64,000 bases of DNA from Cyanobacteriota bacterium erpe_2018_sw_21hr_WHONDRS-SW48-000092_B_bin.40 (GTDB lineage Bacteria > Cyanobacteriota > Vampirovibrionia > Obscuribacterales > Obscuribacteraceae), in assembly GCA_030917395.1 (NCBI GenBank), contig JAUPUU010000180.1, forward strand, positions 62,001 to 126,000, read 5' to 3'. The notes under the pieces are model-generated. The model did not search any database. It was not told the DNA's origin and worked only from the letters and a program-made list of their open reading frames with translations. Position 1 is the stretch's first letter. Each line of letters opens with the position of its first letter. A program made the translations under genes and the position numbers. Below are positions 9,350-17,550 of the stretch, in pieces.

Positions 9350-10126
9350 CTAAGTTTCGATGCCAGGTTTATCAATAAGGTTGTCGACAGTGCCATTCGA
9401 TGAGCTATCTGTTTGGCTCTGATCATCCGCTGTCGCTTTGCGCCCGCGCAGACCTTCAGGGGTGAGATAGCACTTCTCATTGTTGCACCAGACAATCTGG
9501 TCAACTAATTCATCAGGATCATCAACCACTGTCAACAAGTCAAGTTCATCCTCGGTCAAAAATCCCCGCGTGATTACTTCTGCTCTGAGCCAATCTAATA
9601 GAGGATTCCAAAACTTAGAGCCGACCAAAAACATAGGAAACCGCTTAATCTTTTTGGTTTGAATTAAGGTGACAGTCTCAAAAAGCTCATCGAGACTACC
9701 GAAACCACCGGGCAGAATAACAAATGCCACGGCATACTTGACAAACATGAGCTTACGCACAAAGAAATATCGGAAATCAAGGGATTTAGTTTGGTAGCTG
9801 TTCGGCCTCTGCTCGTGCGAAAGAGAAATGTTCAAACCAATCGATGCGCCACCAGCAGAAAGCGCGCCTTTGTTACCAGCTTCCATAACCCCAGGACCAC
9901 CGCCAGTAATGACAGTAAATCCCTTATCGGCCAGCTTCTTGGCAATATTCTCGGCCAAGATATAAACCGGATCATGAGGCTTACAACGGGCTGTGCCAAA
10001 AATTGAAACCGCTGGTCCAATCTGTGACATCTCGTCAAAGCCTTCGACCAGTTCGGCCATCATGCGAAAAACACGCCAAGTATCTTTGGCGCCCATATCT
10101 TCAAGAACGTATTGAGAGTCAGCCAC
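9350..10126 (-). CDS. LOG-family (TIGR00730-like) nucleotide-processing protein
   Basis: A 258-aa Rossmann-like protein with the LOG family signature: GTARC near residue 50, VITGGGPGVMEAGNKGA, and PGGFGSLDE, a PGGxGTxxE motif with Ser for Thr. LOG proteins are cytokinin-type phosphoribohydrolases that split base from nucleoside monophosphates. Many bacterial members were long labelled 'lysine decarboxylase'. The last ~25 residues are hydrophilic and poorly conserved. It is the final gene of the run kinase-regulator-phoU-holA-LOG and starts 3 nt after the holA stop. The natural substrate is unknown. Confidence 0.85.
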   Translation of the reverse strand: MADSQYVLEDMGAKDTWRVFRMMAELVEGFDEMSQIGPAVSIFGTARCKPHDPVYILAENIAKKLADKGFTVITGGGPGVMEAGNKGALSAGGASIGLNISLSHEQRPNSYQTKSLDFRYFFVRKLMFVKYAVAFVILPGGFGSLDELFETVTLIQTKKIKRFPMFLVGSKFWNPLLDWLRAEVITRGFLTEDELDLLTVVDDPDELVDQIVWCNNEKCYLTPEGLRGRKATADDQSQTDSSSNGTVDNLIDKPGIET

Positions 10127-10129
10127 TTA

Positions 10130-11233
10130 CTACCTTCTGTTTTTATGACTTAGCTGCTTGGGCGAACGCAAGAAAAACAGCTCAAGAGCATGACTATCAG
10201 GCATTTGACCGGTTTTTACAAGATGCTCTAACTTGGTCAACTCAATGCGGCTATCAACTAAAAACTCTACAGAGGCGTGGGACAACCTTCTTACATCTTT
10301 CTCTAAAACAAAAGAATTGCCACCTTTTATATCGGCAGCCAAAAGCTTGGCAAGTTCTTGTGGCGGTAATTCTCGACGCTTGATGCCGGGCCCGAAGTTC
10401 GACTCTTTATTATAAGTTTCACATAAGAGCTTTATCTGCACCCATTTGCTAATCATGGTTTGCATGGTGGCCAATATTTGCATGGCATTTTGATGGCTCA
10501 ATAGTTCGCGCAAAGTCAAAAGAGTCTTCTGGGTATCTCCAGCCAACCAGTGCTCGGCCACACTAAAGACACTCGAGTGGTGGGGACTGAGCTGGCGAAT
10601 AATATCGAGAGAAATAAAAGTCTTAGGCAAAATATAGATAGCTGCTTTTTCAATCTCTGAAGAGATCTGGCGCAGATTAGCCTCTAACCCCTCGATCAAA
10701 TAATCTGCCGCCTCATTTTCAATGGTGGCATTAAAGTGCTTCGCTTCTTTCTGGCACCACTGCTGCAACTTAGGACTAGTCGACCCAGCCCAAATTTTCT
10801 CGCGGGGGAATTGCTCAAGCTTGGCATACTTTGCCACCAACTTAGAAAGCCTCAGAGTGCTATCAAAATTGCTAGTGCTAACAAAAATAATATAGGTGTT
10901 GGGATGCACTGATGACAGTGATGAATCTAAAGTGTCTTCATTGACAGAGTCTTTACCCTTAGCCGCTTTCTTACCAGAACTTTCTTCTTTAGAAGAACTA
11001 CTAGAACTGGCGCGTTTCTTGGCAAACCAGTCGCAGCGATCGATGATTATAAGTTTGTTTCCTGGTCCAAAAGGCAGAGAGGCAGCTTGCTCAGTTACTT
11101 CCTGGGCGCTGGGATTATCAAGGCGACTGTAATTGAAGCTAGCCCAAGCAGGATCAAGCAAATCAGCTTTGATCTCGTCGAGGCGACGATAAAGTTGAAA
11201 ATCCTCTTCTCCAGCTAGAACAATCACCGGCAT
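10130..11233 (-). CDS. holA: DNA polymerase III delta subunit
   Basis: HolA opens the beta sliding clamp within the clamp loader. The 367-aa protein begins IVLAGEEDFQLYRRLDEIK, as HolA does, and keeps later landmarks such as LEANLRQISSEIEKAAIY and SVFSVAEHWLAGD. A Ser/Lys-rich insert (about residues 75-108, including RASSSSSSKEESSGKK) interrupts the N-terminal domain and looks disordered. Its ATG overlaps the phoU stop (TGATG), implying translational coupling. A replication gene at the end of a phosphate-type signalling run probably reflects operon packing. Confidence 0.88.
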   Translation of the reverse strand: MPVIVLAGEEDFQLYRRLDEIKADLLDPAWASFNYSRLDNPSAQEVTEQAASLPFGPGNKLIIIDRCDWFAKKRASSSSSSKEESSGKKAAKGKDSVNEDTLDSSLSSVHPNTYIIFVSTSNFDSTLRLSKLVAKYAKLEQFPREKIWAGSTSPKLQQWCQKEAKHFNATIENEAADYLIEGLEANLRQISSEIEKAAIYILPKTFISLDIIRQLSPHHSSVFSVAEHWLAGDTQKTLLTLRELLSHQNAMQILATMQTMISKWVQIKLLCETYNKESNFGPGIKRRELPPQELAKLLAADIKGGNSFVLEKDVRRLSHASVEFLVDSRIELTKLEHLVKTGQMPDSHALELFFLRSPKQLSHKNRR

Positions 11234-11874
11234 CAGTTAAAGATTCGCTCGCCTGTAGAAAGGAAGTAAACCCGTTTAGCAATAGATGTACAAGCATCTC
11301 CCATGCGCTCGAGGAAGCGCGAGCAGAACAAGAACTGGGCACGCATCTGGGCATGGGCACTCTCTTGCTCGCCTAAATTAGACAGCAATCTTTTCGACAG
11401 CACATCATGTAAATAGTCGACAGTATTATCGCTCGCGAGAATTTCTTTAGCTTTGCTGGCTGAATCAGTAAGAAAACAAAGCAGCAGTTCTTGCACCATG
11501 TGATAGACAGTAGCAGCCATTTTGGGCAACTCTTCTGGAATTTCAATTTCGTCTTCTATGGCCCAGTTAGCAAATCTCGCCACCCGATTAGCATGATCGG
11601 CCAATCTCTCAAATTTAGCAGCGATTAACGGAATACTGACAAGGGCGCGGATTTCCTTGGCACCAAATGAGTCTCTTTCCATCAAGAGATCGACACATTT
11701 TTCTTCAATCTGCTGGCAGAGCTTATTGATCTCTTCTTCTTGGCGCTCGACCATGGCTAGGTCAGCTTTTTTATCACCTTTAAGCAGGCGAGTAACTTCA
11801 TAGACAGTAGTTTCAACCATCCGACCGAGGGTCAGCACTTCTTCTTTGATTAGTGTAATTGATTCAGTCTTCAC
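11233..11874 (-). CDS. phoU: PhoU-family phosphate signalling regulator
   Basis: A 213-aa all-helical protein with the two PhoU repeats. Repeat one carries MVERQEEEINKLCQQIEEKC and repeat two ASDNTVDYLHDVLSKR, the E/DxxxD-type metal motifs. AAKFERLADHANRVAR and RFLERMGDACTSIAKR are the conserved helix ends. PhoU restrains phosphate uptake by linking the Pst transporter to the PhoR kinase and also influences polyphosphate levels. No pst genes are present in this window. It sits 15 nt behind the PhoB-like regulator. Confidence 0.93.
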   Translation of the reverse strand: MKTESITLIKEEVLTLGRMVETTVYEVTRLLKGDKKADLAMVERQEEEINKLCQQIEEKCVDLLMERDSFGAKEIRALVSIPLIAAKFERLADHANRVARFANWAIEDEIEIPEELPKMAATVYHMVQELLLCFLTDSASKAKEILASDNTVDYLHDVLSKRLLSNLGEQESAHAQMRAQFLFCSRFLERMGDACTSIAKRVYFLSTGERIFN

Positions 11875-11889
11875 TAACTTTCACCTATA

Positions 11890-12594
11890 TCAGTCGTTGG
11901 GCATGTTCAAACGATAACCAGAGCGATGAACGGTTTCGAGCAGAATTGGCACTTTGGGGTCAAGCTCTAGCTTTTGCCTAAGCCAGCGAACGTGCACCGC
12001 CACTGTTTTTACATCACCGTCAAAATCAGTCCCCCAGACTCTATCTAACAGAGCCTCAGTAGAAAGTGCTCGACCAACGTTCTGCATCAGCACTTTGAGT
12101 AGCTTGAATTCACGAGGCGAAAGCTCAATGTTTTTACCGCGATAGACGACACGCCGAGCATCTTCATCGAGCAAGAGCGAACCTAGCTCAATGCGACCTT
12201 TGGCCGAGCGGGCCTTGTCTTTGAGAGTACGCCGAATAAGCGCTTCGAGACGGGCCAAAAGCTCAACCATGCTAAAGGGCTTAACCAAATAATCGTCAGC
12301 ACCGCGCGAAAGCCCATGGGCAATATCTGCCGGAGCAGATCTACCGGTGAGCATCAAAATGGGAATATCAGGTGATTGCTCTCTAATCAAAGCGCAAATG
12401 TCAGGGCCCTTCATATCAGGCAGCATCCAATCAAGAATCACCAAATCGGGTAATGACTCAGCAAAACGCGCCAGTCCTGCCGCTCCATTGTTGCAGGCAT
12501 GAACTTCAAAGCCATGGCGAGTGAGGTTATAGGTAAGAGTTTCAACGATAGTTTCATCGTCATCAACAATTTGAATTTTTATTTTGCTAGACAT
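11890..12594 (-). CDS. OmpR/PhoB-type response regulator
   Basis: A 234-aa regulator with an N-terminal receiver domain (acidic pair in IVDDDE, phosphoacceptor Asp in LVILDWMLPDMKG, Lys in LVKPFSM) and a C-terminal winged helix ending SGYRLNMPND. The output domain has the usual ELSPREFKLLKVLMQN and VRWLRQKLE stretches. With a histidine kinase upstream and phoU downstream it is most likely the PhoB of this organism, but PhoB, RegX3 and related regulators cannot be separated without a tree. The gap to the kinase is 11 nt. Confidence 0.9.
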   Translation of the reverse strand: MSSKIKIQIVDDDETIVETLTYNLTRHGFEVHACNNGAAGLARFAESLPDLVILDWMLPDMKGPDICALIREQSPDIPILMLTGRSAPADIAHGLSRGADDYLVKPFSMVELLARLEALIRRTLKDKARSAKGRIELGSLLLDEDARRVVYRGKNIELSPREFKLLKVLMQNVGRALSTEALLDRVWGTDFDGDVKTVAVHVRWLRQKLELDPKVPILLETVHRSGYRLNMPND

Positions 12595-12605
12595 ACAAAT
12601 ACTCT

Positions 12606-13340
12606 TTAGGGAAATTCAATTCTGAACTTCGAACCTGAACCCTCTTTAGATGTCACGGCGATTTTAGCACCGTGCAAATCAACGATGTGTTTAACAATTG
12701 ACAGGCCAAGACCAGTGCTGCCTCTGGTGCGACCGCGATCGACCCGGTAAAAGCGCTGAAAAATTTTAGGAATCTCAGCTTCAGCCATGCCTATGCCTGT
12801 ATCTTCCACTTCAAGGAAGGGCGGCGGGCCACCGGCACGAACCACGACAAAACCGCCAGCTGGTGTAAATTTAATAGCGTTTTCCACCAAGTTAATCAGT
12901 ACCTGGTCGATCTGCTCTTCATTGGCCAAAAGCTCAAAGCCACTTTCCACAGCCGACTTCAAGATCACGCCCTTCTCTTCGGCCAACTCCCTAGTAGTCT
13001 CTAAACACGATTCAGTGCGGCGCTGGATATTGACCCGGGAGAAGCGCATATCGTCCCCAGCTCGTCCGTTCTGCAGCTTCTCGTGAGAAAGCAGGTCGTT
13101 AACTAGATTCTGCAGTCGCGTCACCTCTTCTTTCGTACGACTAAGCATGCGCATGGCCGTAATCGGCTCTTCTACAGCGCCATCGATTAAGGTTTCGACC
13201 AACAATTTGATATTGGCAAGAGGCAGTCTCAATTCATGAGACACCTCAGCGATCCAGTTATCGTGTTCTTCTTGAGTAACCGAACCAGAACCGTCAGGAG
13301 CCAGAGCTGGTGAAGCAATCACTTTTTTGGGTTCGTCCAT
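12606..13340 (-). CDS. Cytosolic PhoR-like sensor histidine kinase
   Basis: A 244-aa kinase consisting of little more than the HisKA and HATPase domains. The phospho-accepting His is in VSHELRLPLANIK near residue 35. The ATP site shows INLVENAIKFTP, DTGIGMAEAE and GSTGLGLSIVKH. No transmembrane segment, PAS or HAMP domain is visible, so it lacks an obvious sensor and may be controlled by partner proteins such as PhoU. It leads a tight operon with the response regulator, phoU, holA and a LOG gene. The MDEPKK start at 13340 is the first in frame. Confidence 0.88.
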   Translation of the reverse strand: MDEPKKVIASPALAPDGSGSVTQEEHDNWIAEVSHELRLPLANIKLLVETLIDGAVEEPITAMRMLSRTKEEVTRLQNLVNDLLSHEKLQNGRAGDDMRFSRVNIQRRTESCLETTRELAEEKGVILKSAVESGFELLANEEQIDQVLINLVENAIKFTPAGGFVVVRAGGPPPFLEVEDTGIGMAEAEIPKIFQRFYRVDRGRTRGSTGLGLSIVKHIVDLHGAKIAVTSKEGSGSKFRIEFP

Positions 13341-13463
13341 TGCTGATTAGGCACCGTATGTGGTTCTAAGAAAAGGAGCAGAGAGATTTATCTTTAGTTC
13401 CAGGAAGTAAAAATGCACTAGAATCTTACTCAATTCAAGATAGTAATAGGGTTTTTTAAAATT

Positions 13464-15020
13464 ATGGGACCGGTTGTTTTAGCAATATTAGATGGTTGGG
13501 GCATTACTACAGAGAAGAAAGGTAACGCCATTCTGGCGGCTAAGACGCCTAACTATGACCTGTTGAAATCTAAATATCTCTTCACTCAAGTACAAGCTTC
13601 GGGTCAATATGTTGGTCTTCCCCAAGGCCTCATGGGCAATTCAGAAGTGGGACATCTAACCATTGGCTCCGGTCGAATAGTGACGCAAAAGCTAACATTG
13701 ATCTCCAACACCGTTGCCGATGGCACCTTCTTCCATAATCCAGCACTAGTGGCAGCGGCTGAAAATGTAAAGCGCAGCGGTGGGGTGCTTCACATTCTCG
13801 GTTTGGTTTCAGACGGTTGCGTTCATTCAAGCCCTGATCACTTAGATGCCCTTCTAGAATTTGCCCGCAGACATCAAATTAAAGAATTAGTAGTTCATCC
13901 AATCTTAGATGGACGCGATACTCCGCCCCGTTCAGCTAAACGCTTTATGCGGGAACTGGAGGAAAAGCTGGTTGGCTTAGGGAAAATTGGCGTCGTTTGC
14001 GGCCGTTACTATGCGATGGATAGAGACCAGCGCTGGGACAGAGTTGAAATTTACTGGAAAGCCCTGGTGTTGTCAGAAGGAACCAAGGCCGATAGCGCCC
14101 CCGAGGCCGTCGAGCAGTCTTACGCCAATAACATTGGAGACGAATTTGTCACGCCTCAAATCATCAATGCCATACCTATAAAGGATGGCGATAGCGTAAT
14201 TTGCTTCAATTTCAGACCAGATAGAGTTCGTGAAATATCACGGGTGCTCACTCAGAGTGATTTCAAAGAGTTTGTTCGGCCGGTCACACCTTCTATTTAT
14301 TACGTCTGCATGACTGAATACGATTCGACTCTCAACCTACCTGTGGCTTTCAGCCCAGAGGTCTTGCCATCTCAAGATTTGCACAATACCTTGCCAGAAG
14401 TAATCTCTTGCCACCATATCGGCCAATTTCACACTGCCGAAACAGAGAAGTATGCCCATGTAACCTATTTCTTCAATGGCGGTAAAGAAATTCAGTTGCC
14501 TGGTGAAGAAAGGCAATTAATTCCCTCTTTAAAAGTGGCGACCTACGATTTGGCACCAGCCATGCGTACCCCTCAGGTTTGTGAGCTGGCCTGCCAGGCA
14601 ATCAAGAGCGGCAAGCATCCATTTATAGTGCTCAATTTTGCCAACCCCGATATGGTTGGTCACACTGGCATCATGGATGCGGCGGTGCCGGCTGTGGAAT
14701 CAGTCGATTTAGCCTTCGCAGCCCTGCTTGCGGCAGTGCAAGAAGCGCACGGCACCCTAGTCGTGACGGCAGATCACGGCAATATTGAACAATTGCTTGA
14801 CTACAAGACCGGAGAGCCCCACACAGCCCACACCACAAATCCAGTACCGCTTGTGGTGGCAAGCTTCCAAACACCAGAATGTGATCCACTTAAGCTAGTG
14901 AACAACTCTATGAAAAAACTCACACCTGGTGGGCTAGCCGATGTGGCGCCTACTCTACTTGCCATCATGGGAATAGACAAACCCTTTGAGATGACAGGGA
15001 AAAGTCTTATATCCAATTGA
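13464..15020 (+). CDS. gpmI: 2,3-bisphosphoglycerate-independent phosphoglycerate mutase
   Basis: Interconverts 3- and 2-phosphoglycerate in glycolysis with two Mn ions. The 518-aa length is normal. Motifs include LAILDGWG at the N-terminus, MGNSEVGH with the phospho-accepting Ser, GRYYAMDRDQRWDR, NFRPDRVR, and the second metal site NPDMVGHTG and VVTADHGNIE. The ATG at 13464 lacks a strong Shine-Dalgarno. It is divergent from the kinase operon. Together with eno at 42 kb it covers two adjacent steps of lower glycolysis. Confidence 0.96.
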   Translation: MGPVVLAILDGWGITTEKKGNAILAAKTPNYDLLKSKYLFTQVQASGQYVGLPQGLMGNSEVGHLTIGSGRIVTQKLTLISNTVADGTFFHNPALVAAAENVKRSGGVLHILGLVSDGCVHSSPDHLDALLEFARRHQIKELVVHPILDGRDTPPRSAKRFMRELEEKLVGLGKIGVVCGRYYAMDRDQRWDRVEIYWKALVLSEGTKADSAPEAVEQSYANNIGDEFVTPQIINAIPIKDGDSVICFNFRPDRVREISRVLTQSDFKEFVRPVTPSIYYVCMTEYDSTLNLPVAFSPEVLPSQDLHNTLPEVISCHHIGQFHTAETEKYAHVTYFFNGGKEIQLPGEERQLIPSLKVATYDLAPAMRTPQVCELACQAIKSGKHPFIVLNFANPDMVGHTGIMDAAVPAVESVDLAFAALLAAVQEAHGTLVVTADHGNIEQLLDYKTGEPHTAHTTNPVPLVVASFQTPECDPLKLVNNSMKKLTPGGLADVAPTLLAIMGIDKPFEMTGKSLISN

Positions 15021-15254
15021 CCGACATTTGGGTATCGATAAACCCTAATGTAAGAACGATGCTAGAAATTCGCAGCAAAAATCGGCACTGATATTTACAA
15101 TACCTCTTTTCAAGAGGCGGAAATGCAATTAGTAGGCTGTATAATTCAAACGATTTCAGGTGGGCGAAATTTACTAGCTTTGCCACCATTGTCACTCTGA
15201 GAGAGCTGTCGTTGACAATAACTCATCAGGATTAGAAGGAGACGAATCGACCGC
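15021..15254. other. Intergenic region before the small lipoprotein
   Basis: Contains a TATAAT at 15140-15145 that may be a -10 element, without a good -35. CCTCTT and AAGAGG form a small 6 bp hairpin just before it, possibly the end of gpmI transcription. No gene or structured RNA was recognised. Confidence 0.3.
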
Positions 15255-15500
15255 ATGATTACTTTGAGAAACCTAGCCCTTGCAGGCGCAAGCTTGGCCC
15301 TCGTAACTTCCCTCGCTGCTTGCAGTGGCGGTGGTTCCGAAACAACAAGCACCACAACCAGTACCACTGGCGCTGCTACTGATGCTGCTTCAACAGCAAC
15401 ACCAGCTGCAACTGATACAGCCGCTTCAACAGCAACACCAGCTGCTACTGATACTGCTGCTTCAACTGCAGCACCAGCCGCTACAACCGAATCTCACTAG
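15255..15500 (+). CDS. Small Ala/Thr-rich lipoprotein with internal repeats
   Basis: An 81-aa protein. Residues 1-22 form a lipoprotein signal peptide with lipobox LAAC and a lipidated cysteine, so the protein should be membrane-anchored outside the cytoplasm. The mature part is almost entirely Ala, Thr, Ser, Pro and Asp, built from a 12-residue unit ASTATPAATDTA repeated about 2.5 times and ending in a short tail. Such chains are usually extended and may be glycosylated. The repeats are also clear at DNA level as a 36-bp unit. AAGGAG stands 12 nt before the ATG, a rather long spacing. A strong terminator follows. Function unknown. Confidence 0.7.
   Translation: MITLRNLALAGASLALVTSLAACSGGGSETTSTTTSTTGAATDAASTATPAATDTAASTATPAATDTAASTAAPAATTESH
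15387..15491 (+). repeat. 36-bp in-frame tandem repeat, about three copies
   Basis: Units start at 15387, 15423 and 15459, each beginning GCTTCAACAGCAACACCAG or a close variant. The third copy is diverged and incomplete. The unit encodes ASTATPAATDTA, so copy-number change would keep the frame and lengthen or shorten the lipoprotein. Confidence 0.85.
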
Positions 15501-15523
15501 ATTTTCGTCAGTAGAAACAATTG

Positions 15524-15556
15524 AAAAGCCCTTTCAGGAAACTGAAAGGGCTTTTT
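15524..15556 (+). terminator. Intrinsic terminator after the small lipoprotein
   Basis: AAAGCCCTTTCAG and CTGAAAGGGCTTT make a 13-bp perfect stem around a GAAA loop, followed by a short T run. It lies 24 nt past the stop codon. Confidence 0.9.
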
Positions 15557-15655
15557 GACTTCATGAGAAAATTAACAAGCTCCTTTAAAGGAACATTTGC
15601 ACGACCGTTGCGGTCTTAAGAATTTTAGCTAATGAATTTTAGATAGGGTATCGCC

Positions 15656-16591
15656 ATGCACAAGCTCAAAAGAACTCTGGCTCTTTCAATATGCCTCTCG
15701 TCATTGACGAGCTTGCTACCCGCGATCGCCCAAGAGCAACAAATTCAGCAATTTCAGATACCTCAGCTGCAGATACCTCAGCAAGCAACCCAGGCTCTTA
15801 GTGCTCCAACCCTATCGTTTGTTGATATCAACTCTGGCCGCTTTGGCAAACTAGAAATAGATATGCAGGATGGCCAATTCTTAAGAGGGGCCTGTGACAA
15901 TATTCATCTCGTCGCCCGCAATATGGACCTTAACCTTGGTGAACTGAAGTCGTTAGATGTCGACGTCAAAGGCGGCAATATTGAAGACTTCATCGTCGAC
16001 AAGCTCACCCTTACCACCCAAGGGGCCCTCAAGTTTGATACTGGATTGTTGCTCAATCAAAAGATGCTGCAATTCACTAGCCCAGCAACGGCTCAAGTAA
16101 CGGCCCTGGTCAGCCAAGACAGCTTGAATAAATATTTAAAAGCACCAAGCACCCTCGATAAACTTTCTTACACCGTGACAAAAAAAGGCGGCATGTTGGC
16201 AGGATTGCTCGGCGCTGCCGGCGGTAACTTCGGCCTGACTATGACCGGGGCATCAATTGTCTTGGGTCGCAATAACAAAGTGAGCATGACCGCCGAGGGC
16301 AAAGCGGGTTTGGGCCAGCTAGCCGTTCCTATAGCAGCACAACTGGAGAGTCAGCTTTCAATTCAAGACGGCTGGGTGCAGTTAGGTGATACCAAACTAA
16401 TGACAGCAGGCCAAGAAATATCGCCCCAGCTCTCTGAGATTCTGGTTAAGAAGATCAACAGCCTTTCTAACCTAGGCACCAAATCAGATGACATCCATTT
16501 CAGCTTTACCGATCTCAAAGTTACTTCTGGCAAACAATTGGTCGTAACCGGTACGGCCCAAGTAAACAGACTACGTTTCGGTCGAAACTAA
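15656..16591 (+). CDS. Exported DUF2993-like (LmeA-type) protein
   Basis: A 311-aa protein with an N-terminal signal peptide (TLALSICLSSLTSLLPAIAQ), then a Gln-rich spacer with a repeated Q(I/L)PQ motif at about 27-47. The remainder consists of beta-rich stretches typical of the DUF2993/LmeA group: INSGRFGKLEIDMQDGQ, LGELKSLDVDVKGGNIEDF, VTALVSQDSLNKYL. That family is widespread in Cyanobacteriota and Actinobacteria and is thought to act on or carry envelope lipids (LmeA affects mannan elongation in mycobacteria). The role here is inferred. It is flanked by the small lipoprotein and rph. Confidence 0.75.
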   Translation: MHKLKRTLALSICLSSLTSLLPAIAQEQQIQQFQIPQLQIPQQATQALSAPTLSFVDINSGRFGKLEIDMQDGQFLRGACDNIHLVARNMDLNLGELKSLDVDVKGGNIEDFIVDKLTLTTQGALKFDTGLLLNQKMLQFTSPATAQVTALVSQDSLNKYLKAPSTLDKLSYTVTKKGGMLAGLLGAAGGNFGLTMTGASIVLGRNNKVSMTAEGKAGLGQLAVPIAAQLESQLSIQDGWVQLGDTKLMTAGQEISPQLSEILVKKINSLSNLGTKSDDIHFSFTDLKVTSGKQLVVTGTAQVNRLRFGRN

Positions 16592-16655
16592 TTGTCTAAC
16601 AAGGGGCCCAACGTTATATACTTACGTCTTGCTTCGACTAGAAAGCGAGAATTTG

Positions 16656-17384
16656 ATGTATAAGCGGCGCGATAGCCGACAGTGGGACCAGCTAAGACCG
16701 GTCAAATTTACAAGAAATTTCACCAAGAACGCAGATGGGTCAGTACTTGTCGAAATTGGTGATACCAAAGTATTTTGCACAGCCAAAATCGAAGAGAGAG
16801 TGCCTGCATTCTTGATCGGAAAAGGCGAAGGTTGGGTCACGGCAGAATATTCAATGCTGCCTGGTTCAACATTGCAACGCTCCCAACGGGAAGTGACCAG
16901 AGGCCAAGCTTCTGGCCGAACCAATGAAATTCAGCGTTTAATAGGCCGTTGCCTTCGAGCTGTGATTGACCGCCGGGCTCTTGGTGAGCGCACTATCACA
17001 ATTGACTGTGACGTTCTACAAGCCGATGCCGGCACCCGCGTATCATCGATTTGCGGCGGTTTCCTGGCACTTTATGATGCTTTGGCAAAACTACGGAAAG
17101 CCGGAGTGTTCGATGAGCTGCCGATCACCGAGCACATGGCTGCGGTTTCGGTAGTGCAGTTAAACGGCCAGCTCTTGCTCGACCCTAACTACAGCGAAGA
17201 TTCACAGGCCGAGATGGACAGCAATATCGTTTTGACCGAATCGGGCAAAATACTTGAATTGCAGATGACTTCAGAAAACAAACCCTACGACGCTTCGAAA
17301 CTTGGCGATTTGATGCTGCTGGCCAATAAAGGGGTGAAAGAAATCATCCAAATGCAGCAACTGATAATCAATAAGCGTCACTAG
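16656..17384 (+). CDS. rph: Ribonuclease PH
   Basis: A phosphorolytic 3'-5' exonuclease that trims tRNA 3' ends. The 242-aa protein opens RRDSRQWDQLRPV, the family start, which fixes the ATG at 16656; the track's TTG at 16629 adds nine unrelated residues. Core motifs follow: GDTKVFCTAKIEE, GWVTAEYSMLPGST, GRTNEIQRLIGRCLRAVID, and the phosphate and metal region DCDVLQADAGTR. No other tRNA-maturation gene is adjacent. A 10-bp inverted repeat follows the stop. Confidence 0.95.
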   Translation: MYKRRDSRQWDQLRPVKFTRNFTKNADGSVLVEIGDTKVFCTAKIEERVPAFLIGKGEGWVTAEYSMLPGSTLQRSQREVTRGQASGRTNEIQRLIGRCLRAVIDRRALGERTITIDCDVLQADAGTRVSSICGGFLALYDALAKLRKAGVFDELPITEHMAAVSVVQLNGQLLLDPNYSEDSQAEMDSNIVLTESGKILELQMTSENKPYDASKLGDLMLLANKGVKEIIQMQQLIINKRH

Positions 17385-17401
17385 GCGTAATTGCGAAGTT
17401 C

Positions 17402-17436
17402 GAAATTTAAGCAATGTCACATGAATCTTAAATTTC
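17402..17436 (+). terminator. Possible terminator or inverted repeat after rph
   Basis: GAAATTTAAG and CTTAAATTTC form a perfect 10-bp inverted repeat with a 15-nt loop, starting 18 nt after the rph stop. There is only a weak T-rich tail (CTTTCC), so terminator activity is uncertain. Confidence 0.4.
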
Positions 17437-17550
17437 TGCGCTTTCCTGCTGACAACACCCAATATAGCTATACACTTAGGGAGTCGAACTTAGGTCGCGC
17501 TTAACGCGGATCCTAACTCTTACAGCTCCTGGCAATGGCACGCAGATTTA

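Noticed and set aside
13341-13463. Pho-box direct repeats before the kinase operon
   Set aside because: No CTTAACCT-like repeats with regular spacing could be found in the gpmI-kinase divergent region.
15325-15558. Gln/Leu-rich 77-aa ORF
   Set aside because: It is a shifted-frame shadow of the 36-bp repeat in the small lipoprotein and runs into its terminator.
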